Counted from the stretch's first letter, positions 8,443-18,060 are shown. The stretch is 64,000 bases of DNA from Candidatus Nitrosocosmicus arcticus (GCF_007826885.1 NZ_ML675584.1:92588-156587), one strand, 5' to 3'. Made by a program: numbers and translations. The notes: generated by a model not told the origin, from the sequence alone.

Positions 8443-9498
8443 ATGTCTAATCCTGCCGAAAAAAATGACAATGTAAATAAGGAACTAAAAAAATTTTCAC
8501 TCTGGGAAATAAATAGAGAATTGGCTGATAGAGAGAAAAATATAGCCATTGAGCCACAGTCTGATGGGCCAAGTCGGACAAGTCCGACGGCTAATACTCG
8601 TAGTAGCAGAAGAATCGGTATTGCTGGATTTAATACCTCGGAGCTTCATGATGCTAAGAAAAGTAGACAAAAAGTAATCTATGGTGTTGATAATAGACAA
8701 GACTATTATCAACTAGATGAACAATCAGAGTCAAAAATTAAAGAACAGTGTGGTAGTGTTGTTTCTTTATTTAACAATGATGATCTCGTTCCTGTCCAAA
8801 CAGATGGCGGACAAAAGTTTAGCCTAGGAACTTCAAAATTTGGTGAGGCTTACGGTCTATGTGAACAGGAAGTATTTTTTAATCAACCAGTGGGTGCATT
8901 TTGTTCTGGATTTTTGGTAGCAGATGATTTGGTAGCGACAGCGGGTCATTGCGTTACGGAAGATGACGTTACTAATGTAAGTTTTGTATTTGGATATCGA
9001 ATGAATTCTGAAAATCAAGCCCAAACTACAATCAGCTCCTCTGAAATATATCATGGTAAAGAGCTTGTTGGCAGGAAGCTTACTGATGATGGAACCGATT
9101 GGGCATTGGTGAGACTAGACCGGACTGTAGAAAACCACAAGCCATTTAAGATTCGGAGAGATGGAAAAATTAAAGATCAACAACGCGTTTACGTAATTGG
9201 CCACCCGTGTGGATTGCCTTTAAAGTATGCGGCCGGGTCAAGAGTTAGAAACAACCAAGAAGAATCATACTTCGTAGCAAATTTGGATACTTTTGGTGGA
9301 AATTCTGGATCATGTGTATTTCATGCCGGTGATGAAACTGATTTGGAAAACGGTATAGTTGAAGGAATTTTGGTAAGAGGTGAAACCGATTTTGATGATA
9401 TAAATGGATGCAAGCGATCTAACGTGTGTCCTGATGATAAATGTAGGGGAGAGGATTGCACTCGCACAACTGAATTTGCTCATCTCGTTCCAGAATAG
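8443..9498 (+). CDS. V8-like (glutamyl endopeptidase-type) trypsin-fold serine protease
   Basis: A 351-residue protease with a complete triad: His169 in ATAGHCV, Asp219 in TDWALVRLD, Ser288 in FGGNSGSCVF. The segment before the catalytic domain (residues 78-110, including VIYGVDNRQDYYQ) matches the propeptide-like stretch typical of bacterial V8-type proteases. The first 75 residues are polar and low in complexity. No signal peptide is visible, so export would need another route. Several Cys in the C-terminal tail (CKRSNVCPDDKCRGEDC) could form a metal site or disulphides. It lies at the right end of the peptidase run and is transcribed rightwards, divergent from the 126-residue gene. Confidence 0.87.
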   Translation: MSNPAEKNDNVNKELKKFSLWEINRELADREKNIAIEPQSDGPSRTSPTANTRSSRRIGIAGFNTSELHDAKKSRQKVIYGVDNRQDYYQLDEQSESKIKEQCGSVVSLFNNDDLVPVQTDGGQKFSLGTSKFGEAYGLCEQEVFFNQPVGAFCSGFLVADDLVATAGHCVTEDDVTNVSFVFGYRMNSENQAQTTISSSEIYHGKELVGRKLTDDGTDWALVRLDRTVENHKPFKIRRDGKIKDQQRVYVIGHPCGLPLKYAAGSRVRNNQEESYFVANLDTFGGNSGSCVFHAGDETDLENGIVEGILVRGETDFDDINGCKRSNVCPDDKCRGEDCTRTTEFAHLVPE

Positions 9499-9948
9499 AA
9501 AAGTAAAATTTTGAAGTACTCTGTCTACACACTTTTTATTCATCGGTGTAATTCGAGTTGCTTAGTTTTTATACTAAATCGTTTTTATTGATAAACTTTA
9601 AGAAAATTTTTAAACGAGGGCCGAAATTACTATGCTGACTAGGTAGATTAATATTTTTTCAAATAAATGAATAACTTCATTAACAATCCATATTGATTAA
9701 AAATCAATTTTAAAATTTGTCTGAAACTGCAAAAACAATTGATATATGATTTTATTTATACTACTACCTTCAGATTGAATGGCTTTACATACATTAAATG
9801 TCTTCTCCGTGATGCTAAATGGATCAATTAAAGATGAAGAAAGATTAACTGAAATAGAAAATAACCACTAATTAAATATATTTGGATTTTGAGCCCACAA
9901 GGTATTGACTTGGATCGGATAGTCTAGGAAACTAATACCCTCTCATTC
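9499..9948. other. Intergenic, no gene recognised
   Basis: 450 nt of AT-rich sequence between two converging genes; only short interrupted frames and no RNA-like structure noticed. Confidence 0.5.
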
Positions 9949-11160
9949 TTATTTATTCCTTGCAATTTTCCTTTTGGATTGTCTTTTCCATATTCGCCAT
10001 CCAAGAATTCCAGTAGCTATTGTAGTTAGAGTAGTCCAAGTTCCGGTTAAAGGATTGAACCAATCTGTGAGCCAGGTCCTGACAATATTGGAAAAGGGAA
10101 CCGGGTCTGTAATTGTCATAACTAGAGGGAACCTTTTCATTATGCTTTCGGAATTGATTTTCAAGATGGGATTTTTGTGGGTTTCGGGATTGGTTATTGG
10201 ACTATAGAATGTAGAATTAATGAAACTTATGTTTGCCAATATGAAAAACGTTCTAGATCCAGCAGGGACGGTCTCTTCAGCATTTAACGTTAAAGTTGTA
10301 GTAGCAAATCCATATGGAGGCACCGGTATTATTGTATCTCCTGTGGTAAGATTGATACCTTTGGGAATGTTTTCGACATCCAATCTTACCACGGGCTGAA
10401 ATCCTGTCGTTGAATTTATCAATACATCGACATTCTTCTTCTGCCCGGGCACCAATACAAGAAGTTCGGGTTTGGTTGAGACAGTGAATTCGGGCGGTGG
10501 TACATACACCCATCTAACAGCATCTAGCAAATAATTTCCATTTGAAAGAGAGTAAGAATAAAAGAACAAGCGGTATTTATCCGGAAAAAGCATGGATTTG
10601 AGATCCACACCCAGTATGACGGATCCACTTTTTTTGTTGAAGAAATTTTTGTGGTCATCAACTATGTCAGTTATATTTCGAGTATGACCGTTCGCCGAAA
10701 ACTCATTAAACGATCTGTTCCATTTCTTTGAAGTATCATTCCATTTTATTTCGACCTGATAATCTATGCCTTGATAGCCAGTGTCATTGTTAAAGTCTGA
10801 ATCAATCAATATGCCGTAATATAGCTGCTTGGTATTTGAAATAGCATTACCAGTAATTAGATCTGAGATTGAAGACAACCAGAAAGTTGCATTGAGCGTA
10901 TTACCATCAGAAAAATAATTTATAGAGGCTATATCTGTGTAGGACGGTCCCTTTGAGTCATTACTGCCCAAAGTCTCCCCAGTCAACATATTTACCCAAT
11001 CAGAGTTATCATCTCTTACTTCCTGACGTTCAAATTGCGGAGAATTGATGCCTGAAACGCTGTCAAAGGTTTCAAAACATAGTAGAATGAAGAGAATTAC
11101 CGGAATAATACAATACTTTAACGATTGAAAATATGAACATCCATCGACTAGGTATTTCAT
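9949..11160 (-). CDS. Surface protein anchored by a C-terminal membrane segment
   Basis: A 403-residue probable type I surface protein. An N-terminal hydrophobic segment (IIPVILFILLCFETF, residues about 19-33) is the signal sequence. The body is rich in Asn and N-glycosylation sequons (e.g. NDT, NRS, NST) and in beta-type segments, including a region resembling a bacterial NPCBM/immunoglobulin-like module (LVPGQKKNVDVLINST, around 230-250). Near the C-terminus, TLTTIATGILGWRIWKR gives a single membrane segment followed by a Lys/Arg-rich cytoplasmic tail. I do not recognise a named family. Its promoter faces a small repeat protein gene across about 115 nt. Confidence 0.7.
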   Translation of the reverse strand: MKYLVDGCSYFQSLKYCIIPVILFILLCFETFDSVSGINSPQFERQEVRDDNSDWVNMLTGETLGSNDSKGPSYTDIASINYFSDGNTLNATFWLSSISDLITGNAISNTKQLYYGILIDSDFNNDTGYQGIDYQVEIKWNDTSKKWNRSFNEFSANGHTRNITDIVDDHKNFFNKKSGSVILGVDLKSMLFPDKYRLFFYSYSLSNGNYLLDAVRWVYVPPPEFTVSTKPELLVLVPGQKKNVDVLINSTTGFQPVVRLDVENIPKGINLTTGDTIIPVPPYGFATTTLTLNAEETVPAGSRTFFILANISFINSTFYSPITNPETHKNPILKINSESIMKRFPLVMTITDPVPFSNIVRTWLTDWFNPLTGTWTTLTTIATGILGWRIWKRQSKRKIARNK

Positions 11161-11276
11161 AGTATTTTGATGTTGGTTGCTTCTTAATTTAGATTATTCA
11201 ATAATGCAATATTTTAGGTATAATTTCAAATACGCTCCTAAAAATAAATATATTCACGTTATTGGTCATTATAATA

Positions 11277-11465
11277 ATGAAACTTTTTCTCCTTCCAGCC
11301 ATAATTGTAACAACAGGTTTGTTTTCTGTATTGTTGATCGATGTTCAAAGTGCCACATCATTTCTAAATCCTGATTTTGAAACTTTCCAATCCCTCTCTA
11401 ACTCTTCATCCCTCTCTAACTCTTCATCCCTCTCTAACTCTTCATCCCTCTCTAACTCTTCATAA
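11277..11465 (+). CDS. Small secreted protein with SLSNSS tandem repeats
   Basis: A 62-residue product from the ATG at 11277. A signal sequence (MKLFLLPAIIVTTGLFSVLL) is followed by a short linker and four SLSNSS hexapeptides directly before the stop. Almost the entire mature part is Ser/Asn repeat, a likely O- or N-glycosylated cell-surface peptide. It is divergent from the surface protein gene on the other strand. It may be real and variable in length, or a truncated form of a longer Ser-rich surface protein. Confidence 0.5.
   Translation: MKLFLLPAIIVTTGLFSVLLIDVQSATSFLNPDFETFQSLSNSSSLSNSSSLSNSSSLSNSS
11391..11462 (+). repeat. Four exact 18-bp tandem repeats
   Basis: Unit TCCCTCTCTAACTCTTCA, four identical copies in a row, in frame with the small secreted protein. 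Copy number can change by slippage without breaking the frame, because 18 is a multiple of 3. The stop codon follows immediately. Confidence 0.9.
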
Positions 11466-12058
11466 TCTGAGTTCGATTACAAATTAGTTAATAGAATTTG
11501 AGACTCCTAATTGATTTGTTAGGAATATACCTGGTGAAATGATAATTGAATCTTGTATGGTTCTAAAAGGTTATATTCACAATAATATTGATATTCTAGA
11601 ATCCGCATTTTCGATTCAATGTATGACGTCAACATTAAAATCGAATCTCAAAGCTTCCAGAATGACAACTAGAACAATTTATCCCAAATTTAGAAGGCAA
11701 AATTTAAAGAAAATCTTCAAAATTTTATGATTCAATTGGAGATCGGTAATAGCAGTGTTGGGCATCTCAATAACCAAAAGAAATAACTGAATATTTAGAG
11801 CCGAATAGGAAAAAAATGGGGGATTTCTGAGTATATTGGTATTTCGTACTTTAACAAAGTAATTTTATTTGGAAGTAGCTTTTTCGTAAACAAAAAGCTA
11901 GATTGATTTAACACCTTGTAAGGAGAAAATGTTATTTTTGTTATATGTATGATACTGTAATGTATTTTAGATCATCCCCTTGACTTTTTTATATGTTTGT
12001 ATACGTTTTTTCTCTCTGGCCCAATATGTATAAAATTTACATGCTGTAGGGTTATTAT
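11466..12058. other. Intergenic, no gene recognised
   Basis: About 590 nt between the small repeat gene and the end of the M1 peptidase gene. Short open frames are present but have no recognisable motif, promoter or codon signal. Confidence 0.45.
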
Positions 12059-14836
12059 CTATCTCAAGTTACCATTTCCAACATCCAATTTAGTATCAAT
12101 TTTCAAGGGTTTGTTGGCCCATTTTGCTATCCATTGTCTTATGATATTAGCACTAACCTCTGCCTTTCTCCTAACAAATCCATCTTTATCGCTCCTCGCG
12201 ATAGTAATTAATTCTTCAATTGAGTCGTATGTTCTCTTGTCAGGGAATATATCGAACTTAGCGTCATCATCCGAAAGTGCAGTACAAGCATTCATCTTTA
12301 TCTTGCGTCTATCGTCTCTTAACAATTCTTTAAGCCTATTAAAAACTCCTAGATTCATATTTGTCACAATGGGATTAATAGGGTCAGACTTGTATGTCAG
12401 AAATTTGCCCAGACAAGCTGTAGCTTTTGCCCTCACAAAATACTCCTTTGATTGATCAGTATTTTCTAGAAAAAAATTCACAACTTCCAAGTAAATATCT
12501 TGATCTTTTTCTTTCGATAGTTCCTTTAGTCCTTCTAATGCACCTGTTGCCAAATTGCTCTGAAATGTATTAGTGGTATCGACCAATTTTTTTAATACGG
12601 AAATAATTCCTTCTTTTTCTTTTTTATTGAGTAATCCTTTACAACTTTTACCTATGGCAGTCGCTGCAACAGACTTTACGAAAATACTATCTGTATTTGA
12701 CGTCTGAATAAAGTTTTCAAGCAATTCGATTGAATTAGATCTTTCAAATATTCCAATATTCTTTACAATCGCTTTTTTTATTTCCGGTCGGAAATTGTCA
12801 AAGGATGCTCTGTTTTTAAGAATTGATATTAATGCCTGATATGCTCTATCGGATTTTTCGTAATTATTCTTGTCATAAAAAGAACCAATAGCATTTGCAG
12901 CCTCTACTGATACTCCATAGAATATGTCGCCCGTTATCCTATCTTGTAATGCTGTAATTATTTCTTCTGAATACAGATTCTTGAGTAAACGTACCGCGTT
13001 AACCCGTTCTATGACTGTATCTCCATTCTTCATTTGATTGACGAGTAATCTCTTTAGTTGAAAGTCTTCAGTTTCATTTAGGATTTTAATAGAATTTATG
13101 TTTTTGAGAACTTTAAAATCTGGATCGATTGAGATTATACCTAATGACAAGTTCCTATCGATAAAAACAGTACTTTCTGAAGTATATGTATCCACATCCA
13201 TTAAATGCAATATCTGTCGTTTCTTTCCAGTACCATCTAAGAGGTTAATTTTGATCTCTAACTGGAATTTATAGTGAATAGACTTTTCAGCACCGTTCAA
13301 ATTATCGTTACCTTGTCTGATTTTTACAGTTAAATTTTTGGTGGAATTTCCATCAGCTTTTGAGTCAATATCTTCTAGGATAAAATCTATTTGCAAGTCG
13401 GGATGTCCTTCTCTATAGATCCATTGATCAAAGAAAGAATGCATTTCAATGCCGGAAGTTTCCTCCAAAATTCTCAACAAGTCAAGGGATTCAGCGGATT
13501 TGTGTTGATATTGTGTTAAATACGTTTTTAACGACTTTCTGAAATTAAATTCTCCTAGATAGGAACGAAGCATGTGAAGAATAAATCCTGCCTTCTCGTA
13601 CGCATGAGCATCAAATAATTCGTCAGGATGTTTATAGAATTTGGTAACTATTGGTCTATGATATTGGTCCTTGGCTTCTTCAAAATATATATCTGTATTT
13701 TTAATCAGGTTGTAATGGAATTCATCCATTCCTCTTGTTCTTTCCCAATATAATAACTCGCAATAAGTAGCAAACCCTTCGTTTAACCAAATGTGCGACC
13801 AGTCTTTACATGTTACCATATCACCGAACCATTGATGCGCAAGCTCGTGGACAACCAAAAAAATGTCATTTCGATAGTCCATGGATGTTATTTTATCATG
13901 TAGGACGTTTCTTGTTAACGTGGTACAACTACTATTTTCCATGCCGCCAAATTCAAAATTATCAACTGCGCTCTGAGAATATTTTTGAAAAGGAAATTTA
14001 GTATTAAAATATTCTTCAAAGAAACCTATCATGTGGGGAGTTTCTGCAAAGGTCAGCATTGCATCATCCTTATTGATTTCTTCTGGCCAGTAGTAGTAAA
14101 GAGGAATATTATTGTAGTTAGATTCAACCACTGAAAACCTGCCAATTACAACTGAAACAAGATAGGAAGGGAGTGGATTTTTTTCTATAAATTTCCATAC
14201 TGTTATCTCATGTTCAGTTAATTTGGATGCCAGTATTCCATTTGAGATAACCATAAACTCACGAGGGCAGATTACTTCAATGTCTAAAGTAAATTTCATT
14301 TGCGGGCTATCTACGCACGGAAACCAGTAGGGTGATTCAGTAGCTTGACCTTGCGTCCATGTTTGATAAGCGGGAATTTGTCTATCTTGACTATTCTTTG
14401 TAATAAAATGAAAACCATTTCTAGGTGAAGTGAACCCACTGCTACTTTCGATTTCATTATAACCGGTTGAATATGAGATGTTGATATCAACAGTACTTCC
14501 TCTTCTAAATAATTCTGAAAATTCTATGATCAATTTTTGATCATTAGTACATCGAAAATTTGAAATATCTATTGACAAAGATTCGATCTCATTTATCCTT
14601 ATTTCTGAAATATCTAAACTAATATGTGAAATATCTTGAAAAGCTCTAACCCTTAACTGTTGGTTACAATCTACCAGAGTCTGTTTAACAAAGTCCGGTT
14701 GGATCCTTAATGACATGTGCTCTATTGTAAAGGAAAATATAGGAACTTCGTGCATCTCGCTACCGGGAAATGCAAAATTCTTTTTGGATGGCTCTCTACT
14801 TAGATTTTTATTATGATTTTCATTGAACTGTTTCAT
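12059..14836 (-). CDS. M1 family aminopeptidase with C-terminal HEAT-like repeats
   Basis: About 925 residues, intracellular zinc aminopeptidase related to aminopeptidase N and tricorn interacting factors, which trim peptides released by proteasome-type proteases. The exopeptidase motif is FGGMENSSCTTL (GxMEN). The zinc site is HELAHQWFGDMV (His at about residue 330) with the third ligand in WLNEGFATYCE. After the peptidase core (to about residue 590) the remaining 330 residues are alpha-helical repeats resembling HEAT/armadillo units, longer than a minimal M1 enzyme. I start at ATG 14836; the TTG at 14875 would overlap a palindrome that looks like an operator. A peptide:N-glycanase gene is divergent from it, consistent with a protein-turnover theme. 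Confidence 0.9.
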   Translation of the reverse strand: MKQFNENHNKNLSREPSKKNFAFPGSEMHEVPIFSFTIEHMSLRIQPDFVKQTLVDCNQQLRVRAFQDISHISLDISEIRINEIESLSIDISNFRCTNDQKLIIEFSELFRRGSTVDINISYSTGYNEIESSSGFTSPRNGFHFITKNSQDRQIPAYQTWTQGQATESPYWFPCVDSPQMKFTLDIEVICPREFMVISNGILASKLTEHEITVWKFIEKNPLPSYLVSVVIGRFSVVESNYNNIPLYYYWPEEINKDDAMLTFAETPHMIGFFEEYFNTKFPFQKYSQSAVDNFEFGGMENSSCTTLTRNVLHDKITSMDYRNDIFLVVHELAHQWFGDMVTCKDWSHIWLNEGFATYCELLYWERTRGMDEFHYNLIKNTDIYFEEAKDQYHRPIVTKFYKHPDELFDAHAYEKAGFILHMLRSYLGEFNFRKSLKTYLTQYQHKSAESLDLLRILEETSGIEMHSFFDQWIYREGHPDLQIDFILEDIDSKADGNSTKNLTVKIRQGNDNLNGAEKSIHYKFQLEIKINLLDGTGKKRQILHLMDVDTYTSESTVFIDRNLSLGIISIDPDFKVLKNINSIKILNETEDFQLKRLLVNQMKNGDTVIERVNAVRLLKNLYSEEIITALQDRITGDIFYGVSVEAANAIGSFYDKNNYEKSDRAYQALISILKNRASFDNFRPEIKKAIVKNIGIFERSNSIELLENFIQTSNTDSIFVKSVAATAIGKSCKGLLNKKEKEGIISVLKKLVDTTNTFQSNLATGALEGLKELSKEKDQDIYLEVVNFFLENTDQSKEYFVRAKATACLGKFLTYKSDPINPIVTNMNLGVFNRLKELLRDDRRKIKMNACTALSDDDAKFDIFPDKRTYDSIEELITIARSDKDGFVRRKAEVSANIIRQWIAKWANKPLKIDTKLDVGNGNLR

Positions 14837-14856
14837 GTTTTTTACTTTAATACTCA

Positions 14857-14870
14857 CTATGACGTCATAG
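14857..14870. promoter_or_regulatory. Perfect 14-bp palindrome upstream of the M1 peptidase
   Basis: CTATGACGTCATAG is a perfect palindrome lying 21-34 nt before the ATG at 14836, close to where the transcription start or TATA region should be. A dimeric regulator could bind here. The regulator is unknown. Confidence 0.45.
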
Positions 14871-15109
14871 ATCAAACATAAGTTTATTGAAAATAGAATC
14901 GAATCTATTGTATTACATCACATGCTATGATTGCTAAAGTTTTATCACCATTTCAAGATTCATTACTGATTATGAAGTTGCCTAACACAATTATTAACAA
15001 TGTTCAATCTTATGCAAATATTTTAATGAATTCAATATTTGCTAGATATTGAAAGACACTGCATTAATTAACTAATGTTTATACTTCAGAAACCATTAGT
15101 ATCTACCGC

Positions 15110-15868
15110 GTGCTAAATCTTCCTGATTTAACAAGAAATAGGCTTTCTTTTCCCCTTACTAAGGATATTCTTTTTTTATATAAACAGGTAACCAAACAAT
15201 ATCTAGACAAAACTCTCCTTAAATCTGTAAATGATCAAGTGCCAATAAAGATAAGAAAGGAATTTGATAAAGATTTAAAGCAATATTCTGATTATCTGAT
15301 TCCTACAAAATTACTACTCGATTGGTTTAAAAATGACTTTATGAAATGGATGAGCAAGACGCCATTATGTCCAACCTGTGGGAAACCTATGATCCTTAGA
15401 TTTGTTCAAGGAAACTCATGGATAGTAAGAAGTGTAGAGTACTATAATTGTCCCCATTGCAATTTTTCACAAAATTTCCCAAGATACGGTGAAATAGAAA
15501 ATATATCGTTTCACAGGATAGGTAGATGTACTGAATGGTCATTTCTTTTTGGAGCAATATTGAATTCATTAGGCATAAGTACAAGAATTGTTCATGATTT
15601 CCTCGATCATTGCTGGAATGAATCACTGATCGATGGACAATGGATACATGTGGATTCCACTCTTGAATATCCTATTTCTTTAAATCATCCTAGTTATTAT
15701 GAAAAAAATTGGAATAAACAGTATCTCTATGTTTTAGCATTTTCGGATAACAAAGTGGTGGATGTTACGATGAACTATACTAATATGTGGACTGCTATAA
15801 TTGAACGTAGAAAAAAACTAAAGTTAAGTACTATTCCTAGTATCCAGGATTATTATGGCAAATTATAG
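15110..15868 (+). CDS. Peptide:N-glycanase (Png1-like, transglutaminase fold)
   Basis: A 252-residue protein closely following the eukaryotic Png1 core. Two CxxC pairs (CPTCGKP and CPHCNF) form the zinc knuckle. The catalytic Cys is in GRCTEWSFLF, the His in DHCWNESL and the Asp in WIHVDSTLE. The Png1-typical stretch YYEKNWNKQYLYVLAF followed by VVDVTMNYT is also present. These enzymes cleave N-glycans from Asn of misfolded glycoproteins before proteolysis. The protein is cytosolic (no signal peptide). The start is GTG 15110, with a TATA-like GTTTATACTT about 27 nt upstream. It is divergent from the M1 aminopeptidase. The catalytic residues support an active enzyme; the archaeal substrate is not known. 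Confidence 0.88.
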   Translation: MLNLPDLTRNRLSFPLTKDILFLYKQVTKQYLDKTLLKSVNDQVPIKIRKEFDKDLKQYSDYLIPTKLLLDWFKNDFMKWMSKTPLCPTCGKPMILRFVQGNSWIVRSVEYYNCPHCNFSQNFPRYGEIENISFHRIGRCTEWSFLFGAILNSLGISTRIVHDFLDHCWNESLIDGQWIHVDSTLEYPISLNHPSYYEKNWNKQYLYVLAFSDNKVVDVTMNYTNMWTAIIERRKKLKLSTIPSIQDYYGKL

Positions 15869-15906
15869 ATTGTTATTTATTTAAATATCGGATTTTTTAG
15901 AATGTT

Positions 15907-16365
15907 CTATTCTTTTTGCTTTCTTCTATTAGCATTAAGAAATTCTTCTAGTTTTTCTAGTGTTTCGGAATGAAGATGATGCTCTATGCCTTCGGCATCT
16001 GAGTTTGCAATATCCTCTCTGACACCAATAAAAGTAAAGAACTCTGTCAATAATTCATGTTTTCTTTTAATATTTTGGGCGACATTTGTCCCTTGTTGGG
16101 TTAATCGGACACCTCTGTATTTTTCATATTCTAAATATCCCGTAGTATCTAATCTTCTCATCATTTTGGTAACACTAGGGGCCGAGACATTCAAGCATTC
16201 GGTAATATCGACGCTTGTGGCATATCCTTTTTGTTGAACTAACTCATAAATAATCTCAAGATAGTCTTCCATCCTGTCTGTACGTTCCTTTCTCTGTGAA
16301 CTATTTACCCTTCTAATAGAGTCAATTATCGTATTCTCCCCAAAAGATGAAGTGTTATTTGACAT
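15907..16365 (-). CDS. DtxR/MntR-family metal-dependent repressor
   Basis: A 152-residue regulator with an N-terminal winged helix (RMEDYLEIIYELVQQKGYA, then TDITECLNVSAPSVTKMMRRL) and a helical metal-binding/dimerisation domain containing RKHELLTEFF and the metal-ligand region DAEGIEHHLHSE. It lacks the SH3-like third domain, so it is the short MntR-type form. It lies 63 nt downstream of the ZIP permease gene on the same strand, and so probably forms the last gene of the oxidase-permease operon. It is the obvious candidate to bind the paired palindromes at 19407-19439. The sensed metal could be Mn, Fe, Zn or Cu; the sequence does not decide. Confidence 0.88.
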   Translation of the reverse strand: MSNNTSSFGENTIIDSIRRVNSSQRKERTDRMEDYLEIIYELVQQKGYATSVDITECLNVSAPSVTKMMRRLDTTGYLEYEKYRGVRLTQQGTNVAQNIKRKHELLTEFFTFIGVREDIANSDAEGIEHHLHSETLEKLEEFLNANRRKQKE

Positions 16366-16428
16366 CTCTCTAGTTCACCTAGTTAGATATATAGAAACCA
16401 AGGTCTGATAAAAAACTTTGCAAGATAA

Positions 16429-18060
16429 TCACACTAACAATCCAGTTATATACATTATTAACAATCCTACGATGAAGCCTGCTATTATTGCCGTACTGGG
16501 ACTTGTCTCCTGGGAAGTCAATACCCCCGTCGCGGATCGAACTACTTTGTCTCCAAGCTTCTTGCTTTCGGCGTTGTTAATTTTGCTAGTTTGCCTTAAT
16601 GATTTAGTCATAAATACCACAAGAGCGTAAACAACCTGAAATATTGCACCTGCTCCAACCGACAAGAATATGATGGAGGCCAAGGGCGAATATACAAATC
16701 CACCGATCCAGGTACCTACAATAGTAGGAACCCCTGCAATAAGCCCCATTAAAATTAATCGTCTTATCATTAACCTTCCTGTTTTTGCAAGGGGTGCAAC
16801 AATAGCTAGTCCTTCTGTTGTATTGTGTATTGTGAAGCCTATAATTAAAAAGGTGCTTAATGCGATTTCCCCAAGTAAAACTGCTGCTCCTATTGCTAAG
16901 CCCTCACCAAAATTATGTAAGCCTATTCCAATTGCAACCATTAGAGATAGAGTAAGTGGTCTGATGATTTCACGCTTATCCATCAATCGAGTCAATTGCT
17001 CTTCTTTTTTCTTCTTCTCATGCTCTCCTTGTGTTTGATCTATAGTATCATTTGAAAGCGGATTTGTCAGAGATAATGATGAAAGCCTTGTTTTTGATAA
17101 GGATTTCTCGGGGGATTTTAAAGAATGATTTTGAGAACCCAAATGTCTTGACTCCTCATCATATTCATTTGATATCTTTGACTCTGCCCTCTTGCTAAAA
17201 TATTCTGAGAGATAGAATAGTCCAAGGAAAGTCGTGATGATTATGACTGGTATTAAAAGTTGACCGTTAAATGTTGCCGCTAAATTATTCGCAGCAATTT
17301 CATTACTTTCTAAGAATGCATCGATACCCAAAAATACTAGCAACCCGGCGGTTAAACTCAAAAAGAAATTATACTGATTTCTAGTTATTTTTCTCAGGAA
17401 CGGATACCATACAAGTCCAATGAGTACTGGTATCACACCTACAAAGACTCCCAACATTGCAAATACTGCAAACTGATTGATGTTTGGAACTGGAGCAGGT
17501 GCTGCAGCATCAATAATCTTGCTAAATCTCGTTCCGTCAGAAGTGGTAATGCCGACTTCATAAGGTTCTGCTGAATTCCAAAAAAAAGGTATTATGACTT
17601 TAGCTTCTGAAAGCCTTGATAATACTTGAGAGGGTTCGATTGCCGCAGATTGTATCCTGTCATTAATATCTGCCTGCGAGATCGTAACTTGTTCGGGACC
17701 AGTATTGCGAATAAAAGCTACCACTTGATTCTCATGAAACTCTACTTTTTCTATAGAGACTTCCGGCAGGGGAACACCTGTGTTTATCAAATTCTGACCA
17801 TATGGACTTGAAAGAAAATAAATCATACCTGCCAAAATGATCAGCGGTGTGATGGCTAGAACCAAAGATACCATTTTTTTTCTTTTGGTATTTGGATTAT
17901 CTGCATTAATACCAATACTGGGCAGCTCTTCCGTATTCCGAATATTTAATTTCTTTTCACCTGGTTCAGTAGTACTGTCAAAAGTCTTGGAAATTTTATT
18001 TTCCTCATCCATACCTAGTTCTTCATCCTTTGTTGTTTTTTCTATTTTATTTTCCTTCAC
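16429..18060 (-). CDS. ZIP-family metal permease with extracytoplasmic insert
   Basis: A 543-residue membrane protein. Signature ZIP metal-site helices are present: GIGLHNFGEGLAIG and GFTIHNTTEGLAIVA, supplying the His, Asn and Glu ligands. It begins with a long acidic/Lys-rich cytoplasmic segment (about 60 residues), one membrane helix, then about 110 residues outside with an Ig-like beta character. The ZIP domain proper follows, with a charged cytoplasmic loop (about 300-360) before helix IV. The start GTG shares one base with the stop of the multicopper oxidase gene, so the two are tightly coupled. Oxidase plus ZIP pairs recur in ammonia-oxidising archaea, probably for acquiring copper or another divalent metal. 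Confidence 0.87.
   Translation of the reverse strand: MKENKIEKTTKDEELGMDEENKISKTFDSTTEPGEKKLNIRNTEELPSIGINADNPNTKRKKMVSLVLAITPLIILAGMIYFLSSPYGQNLINTGVPLPEVSIEKVEFHENQVVAFIRNTGPEQVTISQADINDRIQSAAIEPSQVLSRLSEAKVIIPFFWNSAEPYEVGITTSDGTRFSKIIDAAAPAPVPNINQFAVFAMLGVFVGVIPVLIGLVWYPFLRKITRNQYNFFLSLTAGLLVFLGIDAFLESNEIAANNLAATFNGQLLIPVIIITTFLGLFYLSEYFSKRAESKISNEYDEESRHLGSQNHSLKSPEKSLSKTRLSSLSLTNPLSNDTIDQTQGEHEKKKKEEQLTRLMDKREIIRPLTLSLMVAIGIGLHNFGEGLAIGAAVLLGEIALSTFLIIGFTIHNTTEGLAIVAPLAKTGRLMIRRLILMGLIAGVPTIVGTWIGGFVYSPLASIIFLSVGAGAIFQVVYALVVFMTKSLRQTSKINNAESKKLGDKVVRSATGVLTSQETSPSTAIIAGFIVGLLIMYITGLLV

Noticed and set aside
11391..11462. CRISPR-like repeat array
   Set aside because: The repeats are contiguous 18-bp coding units without spacers; no CRISPR array or cas gene is seen in the window.
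11539..11730. 63-codon plus-strand frame
   Set aside because: No motif, no promoter and biased composition; probably chance.
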